NCBI GenBank assembly: GCA_015061055.1
Contig: SUXH01000004.1
Span: 62,001 to 126,000 of the forward strand
Direction: 5' to 3'
DNA: 64,000 bases
Origin: Bacteroidales bacterium
GTDB lineage: Bacteria; Bacteroidota; Bacteroidia; Bacteroidales; Muribaculaceae
This document shows, piece after piece, positions 54,380-63,594 of this stretch (the first letter of the stretch is position 1; every line of letters begins with the position of its first letter). The notes under the pieces are model-generated. The model was not told the DNA's origin, ran no database searches, and was given only the letters and a program-made list of their open reading frames with translations. Made by a program: the position numbers and the translations under genes.

Positions 54380-55471
54380 ATGAAGGTCGTTGTAATAGGA
54401 ACACGTGGTATTCCGAATATTCAAGGAGGAGTGGAAACCCATTGTGAGGAGCTATATCCTCGCTTGGTGGATATAGGATGCGATGTGACTATTATGCGAC
54501 GTTCTTGTTATGTAACCCCCGATAATCAAATATCAATGTTTAGAGGAGTAAATCTAATAGATGTATATGCTCCTCATAAGAAATCATTAGAAGCTATTGT
54601 ACATTCCATATGGTGTGTTGTAAAGGCTCGAATGCTTAATCCGGATGTTGTGCATGTGCATGCTATAGGTCCCGGATTGTGTATCCCTTTTGCGAGATTA
54701 TTAGGTCTGAAAGTGGTGAGTACAAACCACGGTCCTGATTACGATCGAAAGAAATGGGGGAAATTGGCAAAAACAATGCTTCGTTTAGGGGAATGGTGTC
54801 AAGCTCATTTTAGTAATGAAGTAATAGTTATTTCTCGTGTGATAGCTGATATACTGAGAGAGAATTATGGAAGATGTGACACAAATTTAGTTTTTAATGG
54901 AGTACCAATGCCTAAGAAATCTACAACGTGTGATTATATTTCATCTCTTGGATTACAAGAGAAAAAATATGTACTTGCGTTAGGAAGATTTGTAGAGGAA
55001 AAGGGGTTTCATCATCTGATAGAAGCTTGGAATAATGTGAAAGAAAAGAATGGTTATAGACTTGTGATAGCAGGAGATGCTGATCATGAGGATGATTATT
55101 CTCGAAGATTGAAAGCTCTTGCTAATGAAAATAATGTGATTTTGACAGGTTTCATTAAAGGAGATAAGCTAAATGAAATATTTACAAATGCAAGTCTTTT
55201 TGTTTTACCTTCTTCACACGAAGGTCTGCCAATATCTCTACTTGAGGCAATGAGTTATAATATAGATGTGCTTGTAAGTGATATACCTGCAAATAAAATT
55301 CCAAGTCTATCTATAGAAGATTTCTTTAGGTGTGGAGATGTGGCGGATCTGTCAAAATGCATACAAAGCAAAATAGATAAGATTCAAATGTTTCGTATCT
55401 ATGATTTAACTCCATACAATTGGGATGTAATAGCAAGGCAAACACTTGAAGTATATAAAAAGGTGTTGTAG
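54380..55471 (+). CDS. Glycosyltransferase family 4 protein
   Basis: A 363-residue GT4 starting VVVIGTRGIPNIQGGVETHC, the signature of the rhamnosyl/galactosyl-type capsule transferases. Then VVHVHAIGPGLCIPFARLLG, VVSTNHGPDYDRKKWGKLAK, YVLALGRFVEEKGFHHLIEA, LVIAGDADHEDDYSRRL and PSSHEGLPISLLEAMSYNID with the E-x7-E donor motif. Last gene of the capsule locus, followed by a strong hairpin. Confidence 0.93.
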   Translation: MKVVVIGTRGIPNIQGGVETHCEELYPRLVDIGCDVTIMRRSCYVTPDNQISMFRGVNLIDVYAPHKKSLEAIVHSIWCVVKARMLNPDVVHVHAIGPGLCIPFARLLGLKVVSTNHGPDYDRKKWGKLAKTMLRLGEWCQAHFSNEVIVISRVIADILRENYGRCDTNLVFNGVPMPKKSTTCDYISSLGLQEKKYVLALGRFVEEKGFHHLIEAWNNVKEKNGYRLVIAGDADHEDDYSRRLKALANENNVILTGFIKGDKLNEIFTNASLFVLPSSHEGLPISLLEAMSYNIDVLVSDIPANKIPSLSIEDFFRCGDVADLSKCIQSKIDKIQMFRIYDLTPYNWDVIARQTLEVYKKVL

Positions 55472-55518
55472 AAAATCAGGAGAATTAAAAAATCTTTTTG
55501 TGGTATGGGTGTAAAAAA

Positions 55519-55545
55519 TAGGGTGAAACCGGCGGTTTCACCCTA
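55519..55545. terminator. Bidirectional terminator at the end of the capsule locus
   Basis: AGGGTGAAACC (55520-55530) pairs perfectly with GGTTTCACCCT (55534-55544) around a 3-base loop, with T-rich sequence on the plus side (AAATATTTTTGCTTTTT). It also lies downstream of the minus-strand TPR gene. Confidence 0.85.
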
Positions 55546-55571
55546 AATATTTTTGCTTTTTAGTGTGCAGA

Positions 55572-57260
55572 TTATAGCACGCTTGAAAGATTGAATTTAG
55601 CAAATTCAAGGTCGTTTGCAGCACGTGTAGCATAGTTGCTATCAAGTTTAGCTGCTTGACGAAGATTTGTTGTTACCATTTGTTCGTTGTTAGTACGAGC
55701 ACCAACTACAGCCAATAGGTAGTAAGTAGTAGCATCTGGCTTTTCTACAGCAACAAGAGTGTTCTTAGCTGCATTGTAGTCCTTTGCAAGGATCTGAGCA
55801 AGAGCAGCATTGTTTGTGTTGATCTTATTGATAGAAGCCTTAGCTGCATTCAAATCACCTTGGTTGATGTAGTAAACTACAAGAGCATCGTTAAGTTCAG
55901 CAAGACCTGCTGCCTTTCCGAATTTTTCGTTTGCAGTTTCAAAGTCATTGCCAAGAAGAGCGATAAGACCTTGGTTTAGTTGAACTTCTTTGCAGTTAGC
56001 GTTAAGGCTTGCTGCTTTGTTGAAGTTGCGCTTAGCAGCATCGTAGTCGCCACCGACAAATTGGCAAGCACCAAGATTGTTGTAAGTACGATAGTCATTA
56101 GGATAAAGACTTGCAGCCTTAGCGTAAATTTCAGTTTTCTTGCTGTTGTCGTCAGTAAGTGTAGCAGCGTAAAGAATTTCTTCTACAGAAAGGCTCTTAG
56201 GATCCTTAGCAAATGCTTCCATGATTTCGTTGTCGCTCTTACCGATAACGTCAATAGTAGCAGTAAGACGAGAATAACGAAGTTGAGGAAGGATTTGTTG
56301 AGCAAGTTGATCGAATACAGAAGAAAGGTTGCGGATTTCGCGTTCACGTTCTTCAGGATCCTTGTACATAGAAAGTACGCTTAGGATAAGTTCTTTATCT
56401 TGGATGTCGCTTTCAGATACAAGACGTTGGAAACCTTCCCAATCTTCAGCAGTGAAGTCAGCAGTCAAAGCACCGAACTCAGAGATTTCATTTTCTTTAA
56501 ATGACTTGTCAAGGTATTTTTGAGTGTTCTTTTCACGACCTTCAGCAACCTTTGTGTTGAATTCAGTTGTACCATCAGGAGAAGCGTAAGAAGAAATGTT
56601 GATTTCTTTGATTTCACGACGAGCATCTTCGTTAGCTTCCTTTACAGCACCGTTGAATTCCTTCATAGCAGCAGTGTTGATTTGTTCAGAACGAACCTTA
56701 GTTTGGTTGATAAGGAACATAATGTCAGCTTCAACCTTTTCTGTGATGATACGTTGGAACTTGTCAGGAACGATAGCAGGTTTTACACTTGATGCACTTG
56801 CAAGAGTTGCAGTGGCAACAACACCTTCAGCAACTTTTACGCGAGGAATAACATAAGACTTATTGCCTTGCTTAACATCGAATGCAAGCCACAAATCGCT
56901 CTTAATCATTTCAGGAAGATACTTGTAACCTATAGGAAGAGTTACTGTTGCGCCTGTTTCGTAAGGAACTACTTGTGCATTACCTTTTACTTTTTCGCCT
57001 TGAAGCATAAGAGGAGTGCCGGCAGTTTCTTGTTCGCCATACACCAAGTAAGGAGTTACAGTTACTTCAGCATCCTTTATGAAATACTTAGCAGGGATTT
57101 GTCCTGTGATAGTAGCAGGAACCATAAGACCTTCTACTTCAAGTGGAGAAGGATTTACATTAAAACTATCGCTTGTTAGAGCTGTAAGTTGCTTGCTACA
57201 ACTTGCACCAAGAAGAAGGATTGAACTAAGCGATAATGCAATAAAACTTTTCTTGTTCAT
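55572..57260 (-). CDS. TPR-containing lipoprotein with OmpA-like segment
   Basis: A 562-residue lipoprotein (signal ending LLGASC, cysteine at 21). Residues about 35-165 form a beta-rich domain. Residues about 170-340 include INISSYASPDGTTEFNTKVA with GREKNTQKYL, which resembles the peptidoglycan-binding loop of OmpA-like domains. The C-terminal 200 residues hold TPR units (YRTYNNLGACQFVGGDYDAA, NCKEVQLNQGLIALLGNDFE). The likely location is the inner face of the outer membrane, as a scaffold. The codon pattern is highly biased, suggesting strong expression. A -7 box lies at 57316-57323. Confidence 0.83.
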   Translation of the reverse strand: MNKKSFIALSLSSILLLGASCSKQLTALTSDSFNVNPSPLEVEGLMVPATITGQIPAKYFIKDAEVTVTPYLVYGEQETAGTPLMLQGEKVKGNAQVVPYETGATVTLPIGYKYLPEMIKSDLWLAFDVKQGNKSYVIPRVKVAEGVVATATLASASSVKPAIVPDKFQRIITEKVEADIMFLINQTKVRSEQINTAAMKEFNGAVKEANEDARREIKEINISSYASPDGTTEFNTKVAEGREKNTQKYLDKSFKENEISEFGALTADFTAEDWEGFQRLVSESDIQDKELILSVLSMYKDPEEREREIRNLSSVFDQLAQQILPQLRYSRLTATIDVIGKSDNEIMEAFAKDPKSLSVEEILYAATLTDDNSKKTEIYAKAASLYPNDYRTYNNLGACQFVGGDYDAAKRNFNKAASLNANCKEVQLNQGLIALLGNDFETANEKFGKAAGLAELNDALVVYYINQGDLNAAKASINKINTNNAALAQILAKDYNAAKNTLVAVEKPDATTYYLLAVVGARTNNEQMVTTNLRQAAKLDSNYATRAANDLEFAKFNLSSVL

Positions 57261-57315
57261 TTTGTTGAATAATTTAAGTTATAGTTAAAATTATATAGTT
57301 TAGTCAAATATAATG

Positions 57316-57323
57316 CAAAGATA
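57316..57323 (-). promoter_or_regulatory. -7 box of the TPR lipoprotein gene; the rest of the 57.26-57.56 kb gap
   Basis: The minus strand reads TATCTTTG, about 55 bases before the ATG at 57260. Apart from this box and the ychF promoter (57482-57512), nothing is seen in the 302-base gap. Confidence 0.5.
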
Positions 57324-57481
57324 TTTATTTATTATTAAATTAATGTATTACTTGACGATTTTTTTGCCAAAAAATCAATATTTTTTTAGAATTGTTGGCA
57401 GATATATTAATTATGGTGGGTTAAGGCGGTCGGTGTATGTTCGCAATAATGATGAGTGGGGTGCTGTTAGAAGTGTAATTT

Positions 57482-57512
57482 TTGCATAATCTCGCATTTT
57501 GTAGTAACTTTG
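57482..57512 (+). promoter_or_regulatory. Promoter of ychF
   Basis: TTG at 57482-57484, 20 bases, then TAACTTTG at 57505-57512. Start expected near 57516, leader about 47 bases. Confidence 0.75.
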
Positions 57513-57562
57513 CCAATTGTTTTGGTAACATTAGATTAATAAAGTAAAAACTATATAAGATT

Positions 57563-58666
57563 ATGGCACTTCAATGTGGTATTGTTGGACTCCCAAATGT
57601 GGGTAAGTCAACTCTTTTCAATTGTTTGTCGAATGCAAAGGCGCAGTCGGCTAATTTTCCGTTTTGTACAATAGAACCAAATGTGGGTGTGATTACAGTG
57701 CCCGATGAAAGGTTGAATAAATTAGCCGAATTGGTAAATCCTCAAAAGATAGTGCCAACAACAGTTGAGATTGTTGATATTGCAGGGCTTGTGAAAGGTG
57801 CATCGAAGGGCGAAGGCTTGGGAAATAAATTCCTTGCAAATATTCGTGAAACGGATGCTATTATTCACGTGCTTCGTTGCTTTGAAGATGACAATATCAC
57901 TCACGTAGATGGTTCGGTTGACCCGGTTCGTGATAAGGAGATTATCGACTATGAACTTCAGTTGAAGGACCTTGAAACAGTGGAGGCTCGCATCCAAAAG
58001 GTGCAGAAGCAAGCTCAAACAGGCGGAGATAAAAATGCAAAACTTGCTTATGGTGTTCTATCACGAGTGAAAGAGGCTCTTGATCAAGGAAAGTCGGCTC
58101 GTACAGTGGAGTTTGAATCGAAAGATGAACAAAAGTGTTTCCGCGAATTATTTTTGCTTACCGCAAAACCTGTGTTATATGTGTGTAACGTAGATGAGGC
58201 GAGTGCTGTGAATGGAAATAAGTTTGTTGAACAAGTGCGTGAGGCTGTTAAGGACGAAGGTGCTGAGATTCTAATCCTTGCTGCGAAGACCGAAAGTGAG
58301 ATAGCCGAGTTTGAAACATATGAGGAACGTCAAATGTTCCTTGATGAAATGGGACTTGAAGAATCGGGCGTAAATCGTCTTATTCGTGCTGCTTATAAAC
58401 TGCTTGATCTTGAAACATTCTTGACAGCCGGTGTACAAGAGGTGCGTGCGTGGACATATCGTAAAGGAAGTAAAGCACCTCAATGTGCAGGCGTGATTCA
58501 CACCGACTTTGAAAAAGGATTTATTCGTGCCGAAGTGATAAAATATGAGGATTATGTGGCTCTTGGTAGTGAGGCCGCTGTGAAAGAGGCAGGAAAGATG
58601 AGTGTGGAAGGTAAAGAATATGTGGTGCAAGATGGTGATATTATGCACTTCCGATTTAATGTGTAA
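57563..58666 (+). CDS. ychF: Redox-regulated ATPase YchF (Obg-like)
   Basis: A 367-residue P-loop NTPase of the Obg/OLA1 group that prefers ATP and binds ribosomes. G1 is GLPNVGKSTLFN (9-20), G3 VDIAGLVKGASKGEGLGNKF, and the modified G4 NVDE (near 210), which explains loss of guanine specificity. The C-terminal TGS domain (about 280-365; QEVRAWTYRKGSKAPQCAGV, EYVVQDGDIMHFRFNV) is complete. Monocistronic, with its own promoter and a terminator at 58701-58731. Confidence 0.97.
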   Translation: MALQCGIVGLPNVGKSTLFNCLSNAKAQSANFPFCTIEPNVGVITVPDERLNKLAELVNPQKIVPTTVEIVDIAGLVKGASKGEGLGNKFLANIRETDAIIHVLRCFEDDNITHVDGSVDPVRDKEIIDYELQLKDLETVEARIQKVQKQAQTGGDKNAKLAYGVLSRVKEALDQGKSARTVEFESKDEQKCFRELFLLTAKPVLYVCNVDEASAVNGNKFVEQVREAVKDEGAEILILAAKTESEIAEFETYEERQMFLDEMGLEESGVNRLIRAAYKLLDLETFLTAGVQEVRAWTYRKGSKAPQCAGVIHTDFEKGFIRAEVIKYEDYVALGSEAAVKEAGKMSVEGKEYVVQDGDIMHFRFNV

Positions 58667-58700
58667 GAACATTTTGTCATAAAAACAAGTTAATTAATAA

Positions 58701-58731
58701 CCGGTGCTCAAGATGATAGGGCACCGTTTTT
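58701..58731 (+). terminator. Terminator of ychF
   Basis: CGGTGC (58701-58706) and GCACCG (58720-58725) form a 6-bp GC-rich stem followed by TTTTTT. Confidence 0.8.
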
Positions 58732-58751
58732 TGAAATAATGTGATAAAGAT

Positions 58752-59936
58752 ATGATGACATTAGACGAATGGGTAGCTCTATTGGGAAGCGGAAAAATTG
58801 AACAAACTACTCAAATAATTGCTTTGGTGAGTGTGCTGATCTTAGCAACACTTATTATGCTTATTTATGAGAAATGGATACGAAAAATCTTGGTGAAGCT
58901 TGTGTCTACGTCGCATAATACGTGGGACGATTATCTTTTAAGTGAGAAGGTATTGCGTGCTTTGGGATATTTTATTCCATCTTTGGTTGTTTTTCAAGCT
59001 TTACCTTATTGCATAGAAGGTAATACGTTGTTCTCAATAATGATGTATAGAATCTTATTGTCGGCTATTGTGTTGCAGGTGGCGTTCCTTTTGGGACAAA
59101 TGATTAGTGGCGTGAATGATAAGGTTCAAGCTTCCGACAAGAATAATCGTCCCACGGCAGGTATTTTCCAAATGATAACGTTGGTCGTGTGGGTGTTATC
59201 GGTAATAGTGGTGATTTCAATTCTTATTGATAAAAGTCCTTGGAAACTACTTGCCGGTCTGGGTGGTGCGGCAGCTTTGATGATGTTAGTGTTTCAAGAC
59301 ACGATAAAAGGTCTTGTTGCCGGAGTACAATTGGCTGTGTATGATATGATTCATGTGGGAGACTGGATTGCGCTTCCCAAATATGGAATTGACGGAAGTG
59401 TTCAAGAAGTTACTTTGAATATCATAAAAGTGCGTAATTGGGATAATTCGGTGGCAACGATACCTCCTTATGTTCTTATGACCGATACATTCCAGAATTA
59501 TAATAAGATGTCGCAGGAGAGAGCTCGCCGAATAATGGTGGAGTTACTTATTGATTTCAATTCAGTGCGTTTGGCTTCATCAGAGTTGGAAGAGTCGTTG
59601 AAAGCAAAAGGTTTGTATGTGGCTCCGGGTGAGATAGAAGCTGATGTGGAAGACTCAAAGATGGTGAATCTTACTTTATTTATGCGATATGTGGAAAAGT
59701 ATTTGAGTGAACAACCATTTGTATGCACAGATAAATATTATATGGCTCGTGTCCGCAAACCTTCAGCTACTGGATTGCCGATAGAAATATATTGCTATAT
59801 AAGCAACTCAGAGTGGAGACATTTCGAGCACACTCAATCGCGTGTAGTAGAGCATATTGTGGCTGTGATGACCGAATTTGATTTGCGTATTTTCCAAAGT
59901 CCATCAGGGATGGATGTTGTATCTTTGAAAAATTAG
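58752..59936 (+). CDS. Mechanosensitive ion channel (MscS) family protein
   Basis: A 394-residue membrane protein: TM helices at about 20-40, 68-88, 94-115 and 133-157, then the pore-lining helix LLAGLGGAAALMMLVFQDTI (Gly/Ala packing as in MscS TM3), directly followed by the beta domain (GVQLAVYDMIHVGDWIALPK, GIDGSVQEVTLNIIKVRNWD, VATIPPYVLMTDTFQNYNKM). The C-terminal alpha/beta cage region is present. It would release solutes under membrane tension; this longer type often has additional N-terminal helices. The 3' end overlaps that of the convergent GT2 gene by four bases. Confidence 0.92.
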   Translation: MMTLDEWVALLGSGKIEQTTQIIALVSVLILATLIMLIYEKWIRKILVKLVSTSHNTWDDYLLSEKVLRALGYFIPSLVVFQALPYCIEGNTLFSIMMYRILLSAIVLQVAFLLGQMISGVNDKVQASDKNNRPTAGIFQMITLVVWVLSVIVVISILIDKSPWKLLAGLGGAAALMMLVFQDTIKGLVAGVQLAVYDMIHVGDWIALPKYGIDGSVQEVTLNIIKVRNWDNSVATIPPYVLMTDTFQNYNKMSQERARRIMVELLIDFNSVRLASSELEESLKAKGLYVAPGEIEADVEDSKMVNLTLFMRYVEKYLSEQPFVCTDKYYMARVRKPSATGLPIEIYCYISNSEWRHFEHTQSRVVEHIVAVMTEFDLRIFQSPSGMDVVSLKN

Positions 59937-60682
59937 TGTTTGAGTTTACGTAGTAAATAACGTGGAATGAAAGATATATGGAGCAATACGGTGGTTATTG
60001 TTCCATAATTTTTGCACATAATGTCAAATCGCTCTTTGAGTGATTTTTTGTGATATTTGTCGGTGAGTCCGTCGGTGAGAAAACTTACAATAGGTGTTGC
60101 TCCGAGATAAGCATTTTTGCGTGATTGTTTGAGACATTTAATGCACCAATCATAGTCGGCCGAAAAGCGATATGTGAGGTCGTACTGAGGTACTATTGTA
60201 CGTCGAGGAATAAAAGCCTGATGACACACAAGCATACCTCGCTTGAAACTCGCTGCGGTTAGGGATTCGGGAGCCGTCAAATGCCTCATTCCAATGATTT
60301 CTCGTTCTGCGTCAACGATTTGGGTTTGTCCATAAATGATGTCGACATCGGCAGAGGCAAGTGCTGCTATGCGTGCGAGCGAGTCGGGCGCGGAAAAACT
60401 ATCACCAGCGTTTAGAAATATAAGAAATTCGCCTTGTGCACGTGCAATGCTCTTGTTCATTGCATCATAGAGCCCTTTGTCGGGTTCGGAATGGATAATC
60501 ATTTGCTTGATGCCTGCATTTTGTGCCACCTCAATGGTGTTGTCGGTGGAAGCACCATCAATGATAAGATGCTCAAAGTTGGTATAAGTTTGTTCTTTGA
60601 TACTCTTTAGAGTAGGGGGCAATACTTTGTCGGCATTATATGTAACTGTGATGATGCTGAAAAGAGGCTTCTTGATAGTCAT
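59933..60682 (-). CDS. Glycosyltransferase family 2 protein
   Basis: A 249-residue GT2: LFSIITVTYNADKVLPPTLK, HLIIDGASTDNTIEVAQNAG, DKGLYDAMNKSIARAQGEFL and the donor-site FLNAGDSFSAPD (N-A-G-D in place of D-x-D), a subgroup pattern of small WcaA-like enzymes. It stands alone outside the capsule locus. A -7 box (TACCTTTG on the minus strand, 60703-60710) is 20 bases upstream. Confidence 0.92.
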   Translation of the reverse strand: MTIKKPLFSIITVTYNADKVLPPTLKSIKEQTYTNFEHLIIDGASTDNTIEVAQNAGIKQMIIHSEPDKGLYDAMNKSIARAQGEFLIFLNAGDSFSAPDSLARIAALASADVDIIYGQTQIVDAEREIIGMRHLTAPESLTAASFKRGMLVCHQAFIPRRTIVPQYDLTYRFSADYDWCIKCLKQSRKNAYLGATPIVSFLTDGLTDKYHKKSLKERFDIMCKNYGTITTVLLHISFIPRYLLRKLKH

Positions 60683-60825
60683 TGTTTAATGTATATTTTT
60701 TGCAAAGGTAGCTAAAAAAGCATATAGCGCATAGAATTTTGTGTGTCGAATGGTTGGAAATGACATTTTTTAAAGAATTGTAAAAAAATATTGTCGAGAA
60801 AGATGTTTATATAAAGGAAAAAGAT

Positions 60826-60833
60826 TAATTTTG
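60826..60833 (+). promoter_or_regulatory. -7 box of the ferredoxin gene
   Basis: TAATTTTG, exact consensus, 37 bases before the ferredoxin ATG. The -33 element is not clear. Confidence 0.5.
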
Positions 60834-60870
60834 CATCTACTATGTTTAATCATTTTAAATTATTACTACT

Positions 60871-61038
60871 ATGGCATATGTAATTACTGAAGACTGTGTA
60901 GCTTGTGGAACTTGTCTACCAAATTGTCCTGTAGAAGCTATTTCTGAAGGCGACATCTACAAAATCGACGCTGATACTTGTATCGACTGTGGTACTTGTG
61001 CAGGTGTTTGCCCAAGCGAAGCAATCGTACAAGGCTAA
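60871..61038 (+). CDS. Small 2[4Fe-4S] ferredoxin
   Basis: A 55-residue electron carrier. Two CxxCxxCxxxCP cluster motifs: C9, C12, C15, C19 (DCVACGTCLPNCP) and C37, C40, C43, C47 (TCIDCGTCAGVCP), the classical clostridial-type bacterial ferredoxin. In anaerobes it serves pyruvate:ferredoxin oxidoreductase and hydrogenases. It is monocistronic, between a -7 box and a strong terminator, and its well-biased codons point to high expression. Confidence 0.97.
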   Translation: MAYVITEDCVACGTCLPNCPVEAISEGDIYKIDADTCIDCGTCAGVCPSEAIVQG

Positions 61039-61063
61039 TCTACACTGTTTGCAAGTGTGATAT

Positions 61064-61095
61064 AGGCGGAAACCTTTTGGTTGTCCGCCTTTTTC
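61064..61095 (+). terminator. Terminator of the ferredoxin gene
   Basis: AGGCGGA (61064-61070) pairs with TCCGCCT (61084-61090), with inner AACC/GGTT pairing, followed by TTTTT. Confidence 0.85.
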
Positions 61096-61160
61096 GTGCT
61101 ATTGAACGTGAAAAAAGTGTTATTGAATGAAAAAAAGATGAGTTGTAGGTGAAAAAACTG

Positions 61161-61168
61161 TATCTTTG
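61161..61168 (+). promoter_or_regulatory. -7 box of the aminopeptidase P gene
   Basis: TATCTTTG, exact consensus, 41 bases before the ATG at 61210. The nearest TTG (61143-61145) is only 15 bases upstream. Confidence 0.5.
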
Positions 61169-61209
61169 TATCTGTTGAAACGTAAAAACTAAAAATAATA
61201 GATATTACT

Positions 61210-62994
61210 ATGAGTAAGGAAACTATAAAAAATCTTGAGGCGTTGCGCGAAGCTATGCGCAAAGTGAATGTAGGAGCAGTGATTATTCCGGGTACCGATC
61301 CACATCAGAGCGAGTATGTAAACCCACATTGGAAAGTGCGTGATTGGGTGACAGGTTTTACAGGAAGTAACGGAACAGCAGTAGTAACTATGAATGCGGC
61401 TGGATTGTGGACCGATTCTCGCTATTTCCTTCAAGCTGCCGAGCAACTACAAGATTCGGGCTTTGATATGCACAAAGAAGATATCCCTGGTGAAGCAACC
61501 ATAACCGAATGGCTTGCCGAGCAAATGGGAGAAGATGAAATACTTGCTGTGGACGGCAGATTGTTTTCGATTGTGAAAGCTAACCAACTTGAAGAGTTCT
61601 GTGGTGCAAATGGTTTCCGTTTTGCTACCGATTTTGCTCCGGCTGATGTTATCTGGACCGATCGCCCTGCTCGCCCAATGACAAAGGCATTTGTTCACGA
61701 TGTGAAATATGCCGGTGAAGATGCAGAAAGCAAGATAGACAGAGTGCTTTCTGCTGTGGAAGCGATGGATGCTGATGCTATATTTATCCCTGCACTCGAT
61801 GAAATCGCATGGACTTTGAATATTCGTGGTGCCGATGTGGAATGTAATCCACTTGTGGTGTCATATCTATATCTTTCTCGTGATGTAAAGGTACTTTTCG
61901 TCGATGCCGAAAAGATAGATGCCGATGTGATGGCTCACTTGAAAGCAGTAGGCGTAGAAGTGAAACCTTACGACGATGTTCAAAAATGGTTGAAGAAAGA
62001 AGTAAGTACTTCGACAACAGTGCTTCTTGACCCAAATAAGGTGAGCGATACTCTTGCTCGCGCTATGGAGTGCTATAAAATGTATGGCGCATCGCCTGTA
62101 ACACCATTGAAGGCGATTAAAAATGAAGTTCAGATAGAAGGGACTCGCAAAGCAATGGAACGCGATGGTGCAGCACTTGTTCGCTTGTGGATGTGGATTG
62201 AGCAAATGGCTCCAACAGGCACTGTCACAGAAGTTGATGTAGCAGCAAAGGCTATCGAATTCCGTTCGGTAAGCGATATGTATCGTGGCGAAAGCTTTGG
62301 TATGATTGCCGGTTACAAGGAACATGGTGCTATCGTTCACTACTCGGCATCGGCTGAGTCGGCTTCTACCTTGAAGGCAGAAGGATTGTTGCTTGTGGAT
62401 AGTGGTGGTCAGTATCTTGACGGAACTACCGATATCACTCGTACAATGTCGCTTGGAAATCCAACAGAAGCTGAAAAGCACGATTACACACTCGTGTTGA
62501 AAGGGCATTTGGCAATTGGTAGAGCAGTGTTCCCTGTGGGTACACGAGGCAGTCAACTTGATGCTCTTGCGCGCATATATCAATGGCAAGAAATGATGAC
62601 TTACCTTCATGGTACAGGTCATGGTGTTGGTCATTTCCTTGGAGTACACGAAGGTCCGCAAAATATTCGATTGAACGAAAATCCTGCTACATTGAAGGTG
62701 GGTATGATTACAAGCAATGAACCGGGTATTTATAAGGCCGGTAAGTATGGTATACGTACCGAAAACTTGGTACTTACAGTGCCTGCGGGTCATAGTGAAG
62801 AATTTGGTGATTTCTTAAAATTTGAGGCACTTACATTGTTCCCTTACGATAAGAATCTTATCGACTTATCAATGCTAAGTGCTGAAGAAGTGGCTCAAGT
62901 GAATGCATATCATGCCGAAGTGCGCGCTCGTTTGACTCCTTATCTTAACGCTGACGAACAAGCATGGCTAAATGCTCACACCGAAGCTATCTAA
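61210..62994 (+). CDS. Xaa-Pro aminopeptidase (M24 family, aminopeptidase P)
   Basis: A 594-residue cytosolic metallopeptidase removing N-terminal residues before proline. Two creatinase-like N-terminal domains (about 10-140 and 160-305) precede the pita-bread domain with the five dimetal ligands: the aspartates in LLVDSGGQYLDGTTDITRT, the histidine in HGTGHGVGHFLGVHEGP, and the glutamates in SNEPGIYKAGKYGIRTEN. A C-terminal domain of about 60 residues follows. The three-domain form (about 590 residues) matches the eukaryote-like aminopeptidase P common in Bacteroidetes. No signal peptide. Confidence 0.96.
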   Translation: MSKETIKNLEALREAMRKVNVGAVIIPGTDPHQSEYVNPHWKVRDWVTGFTGSNGTAVVTMNAAGLWTDSRYFLQAAEQLQDSGFDMHKEDIPGEATITEWLAEQMGEDEILAVDGRLFSIVKANQLEEFCGANGFRFATDFAPADVIWTDRPARPMTKAFVHDVKYAGEDAESKIDRVLSAVEAMDADAIFIPALDEIAWTLNIRGADVECNPLVVSYLYLSRDVKVLFVDAEKIDADVMAHLKAVGVEVKPYDDVQKWLKKEVSTSTTVLLDPNKVSDTLARAMECYKMYGASPVTPLKAIKNEVQIEGTRKAMERDGAALVRLWMWIEQMAPTGTVTEVDVAAKAIEFRSVSDMYRGESFGMIAGYKEHGAIVHYSASAESASTLKAEGLLLVDSGGQYLDGTTDITRTMSLGNPTEAEKHDYTLVLKGHLAIGRAVFPVGTRGSQLDALARIYQWQEMMTYLHGTGHGVGHFLGVHEGPQNIRLNENPATLKVGMITSNEPGIYKAGKYGIRTENLVLTVPAGHSEEFGDFLKFEALTLFPYDKNLIDLSMLSAEEVAQVNAYHAEVRARLTPYLNADEQAWLNAHTEAI

Positions 62995-63018
62995 AAACAG
63001 AATTAAAGAAAACGTAAT

Positions 63019-63558
63019 ATGGCATTAATAAAATCAGTGAGAGGATTCACTCCAAAGATTGGCAAGAATTGTTATCTTGCCGACAATGCGGTTGTGATAG
63101 GTGATACTACTATAGGTGATGACTGCAGTATATGGTTTGGTACAGTACTTCGTGGTGATGTAAATACGATTACTATCGGTAATTGTGTAAATATCCAAGA
63201 CGGATCGGTGCTTCACACTTTGTATCAAAAATCGACTATCGAAATCGGTAATCACGTGTCGGTGGGGCATAACGTAACTATTCATGGAGCTAAGGTGCAC
63301 GATTATGCGCTTATCGGTATGGGTAGCACGTTGCTCGACGATGCAGAGATTGGTGAGGGAGCTATTATTGCTGCAGGTAGTGTGGTAACGGCTCGCACTA
63401 AAGTTGGCGCATACGAATTGTGGGGTGGAGTGCCTGCGAAATTTATAAAAATGGTGTCGCCTGAGCAGGGAAAAGAGATAAATCAGAAGATAGCTCACAA
63501 CTATTTGATGTATTCAACTTGGTATACAGCCGACGACGCAAAAACAGAAATCCTTTAG
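63019..63558 (+). CDS. Gamma carbonic anhydrase family protein (hexapeptide repeat)
   Basis: A 179-residue left-handed beta-helix of hexapeptide repeats (IGDTTIGDDCSIWFGTVLRG, IEIGNHVSVGHNVTIHGAKV). The three zinc-ligand histidines of the gamma-CA/YrdA family are H66 (SVLHT), H84 (VGHN) and H89 (TIHG), and RGDVNTITIG holds the conserved Arg-Gly-Asp and Gln-site strand. It may hydrate CO2, though several relatives have no measured activity. Starts 24 bases after the aminopeptidase gene, probably the same transcript. Confidence 0.93.
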   Translation: MALIKSVRGFTPKIGKNCYLADNAVVIGDTTIGDDCSIWFGTVLRGDVNTITIGNCVNIQDGSVLHTLYQKSTIEIGNHVSVGHNVTIHGAKVHDYALIGMGSTLLDDAEIGEGAIIAAGSVVTARTKVGAYELWGGVPAKFIKMVSPEQGKEINQKIAHNYLMYSTWYTADDAKTEIL

Positions 63559-63563
63559 AATAT

Positions 63564-63594
63564 TTGGAGAAAGCGGAAAAAAGTTGTATCTTTG
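63564..63594 (+). promoter_or_regulatory. Promoter of the tRNA-Leu gene, flanked by an inverted repeat
   Basis: TTG at 63564-63566, 20 bases, then TATCTTTG at 63587-63594. AAAGCGGAA (63570-63578) and TTCCGCTTT (63595-63603) form a perfect 9-bp inverted repeat around the -7 box; it may double as the end of the gamma-CA transcript. Confidence 0.65.

Noticed and set aside
61867-62793. A 308-codon open frame antisense to the aminopeptidase P gene
   Set aside because: Composition (Cys/His/Ser/Thr-rich, no domain) is that of a shadow frame; the plus-strand peptidase has all catalytic residues.
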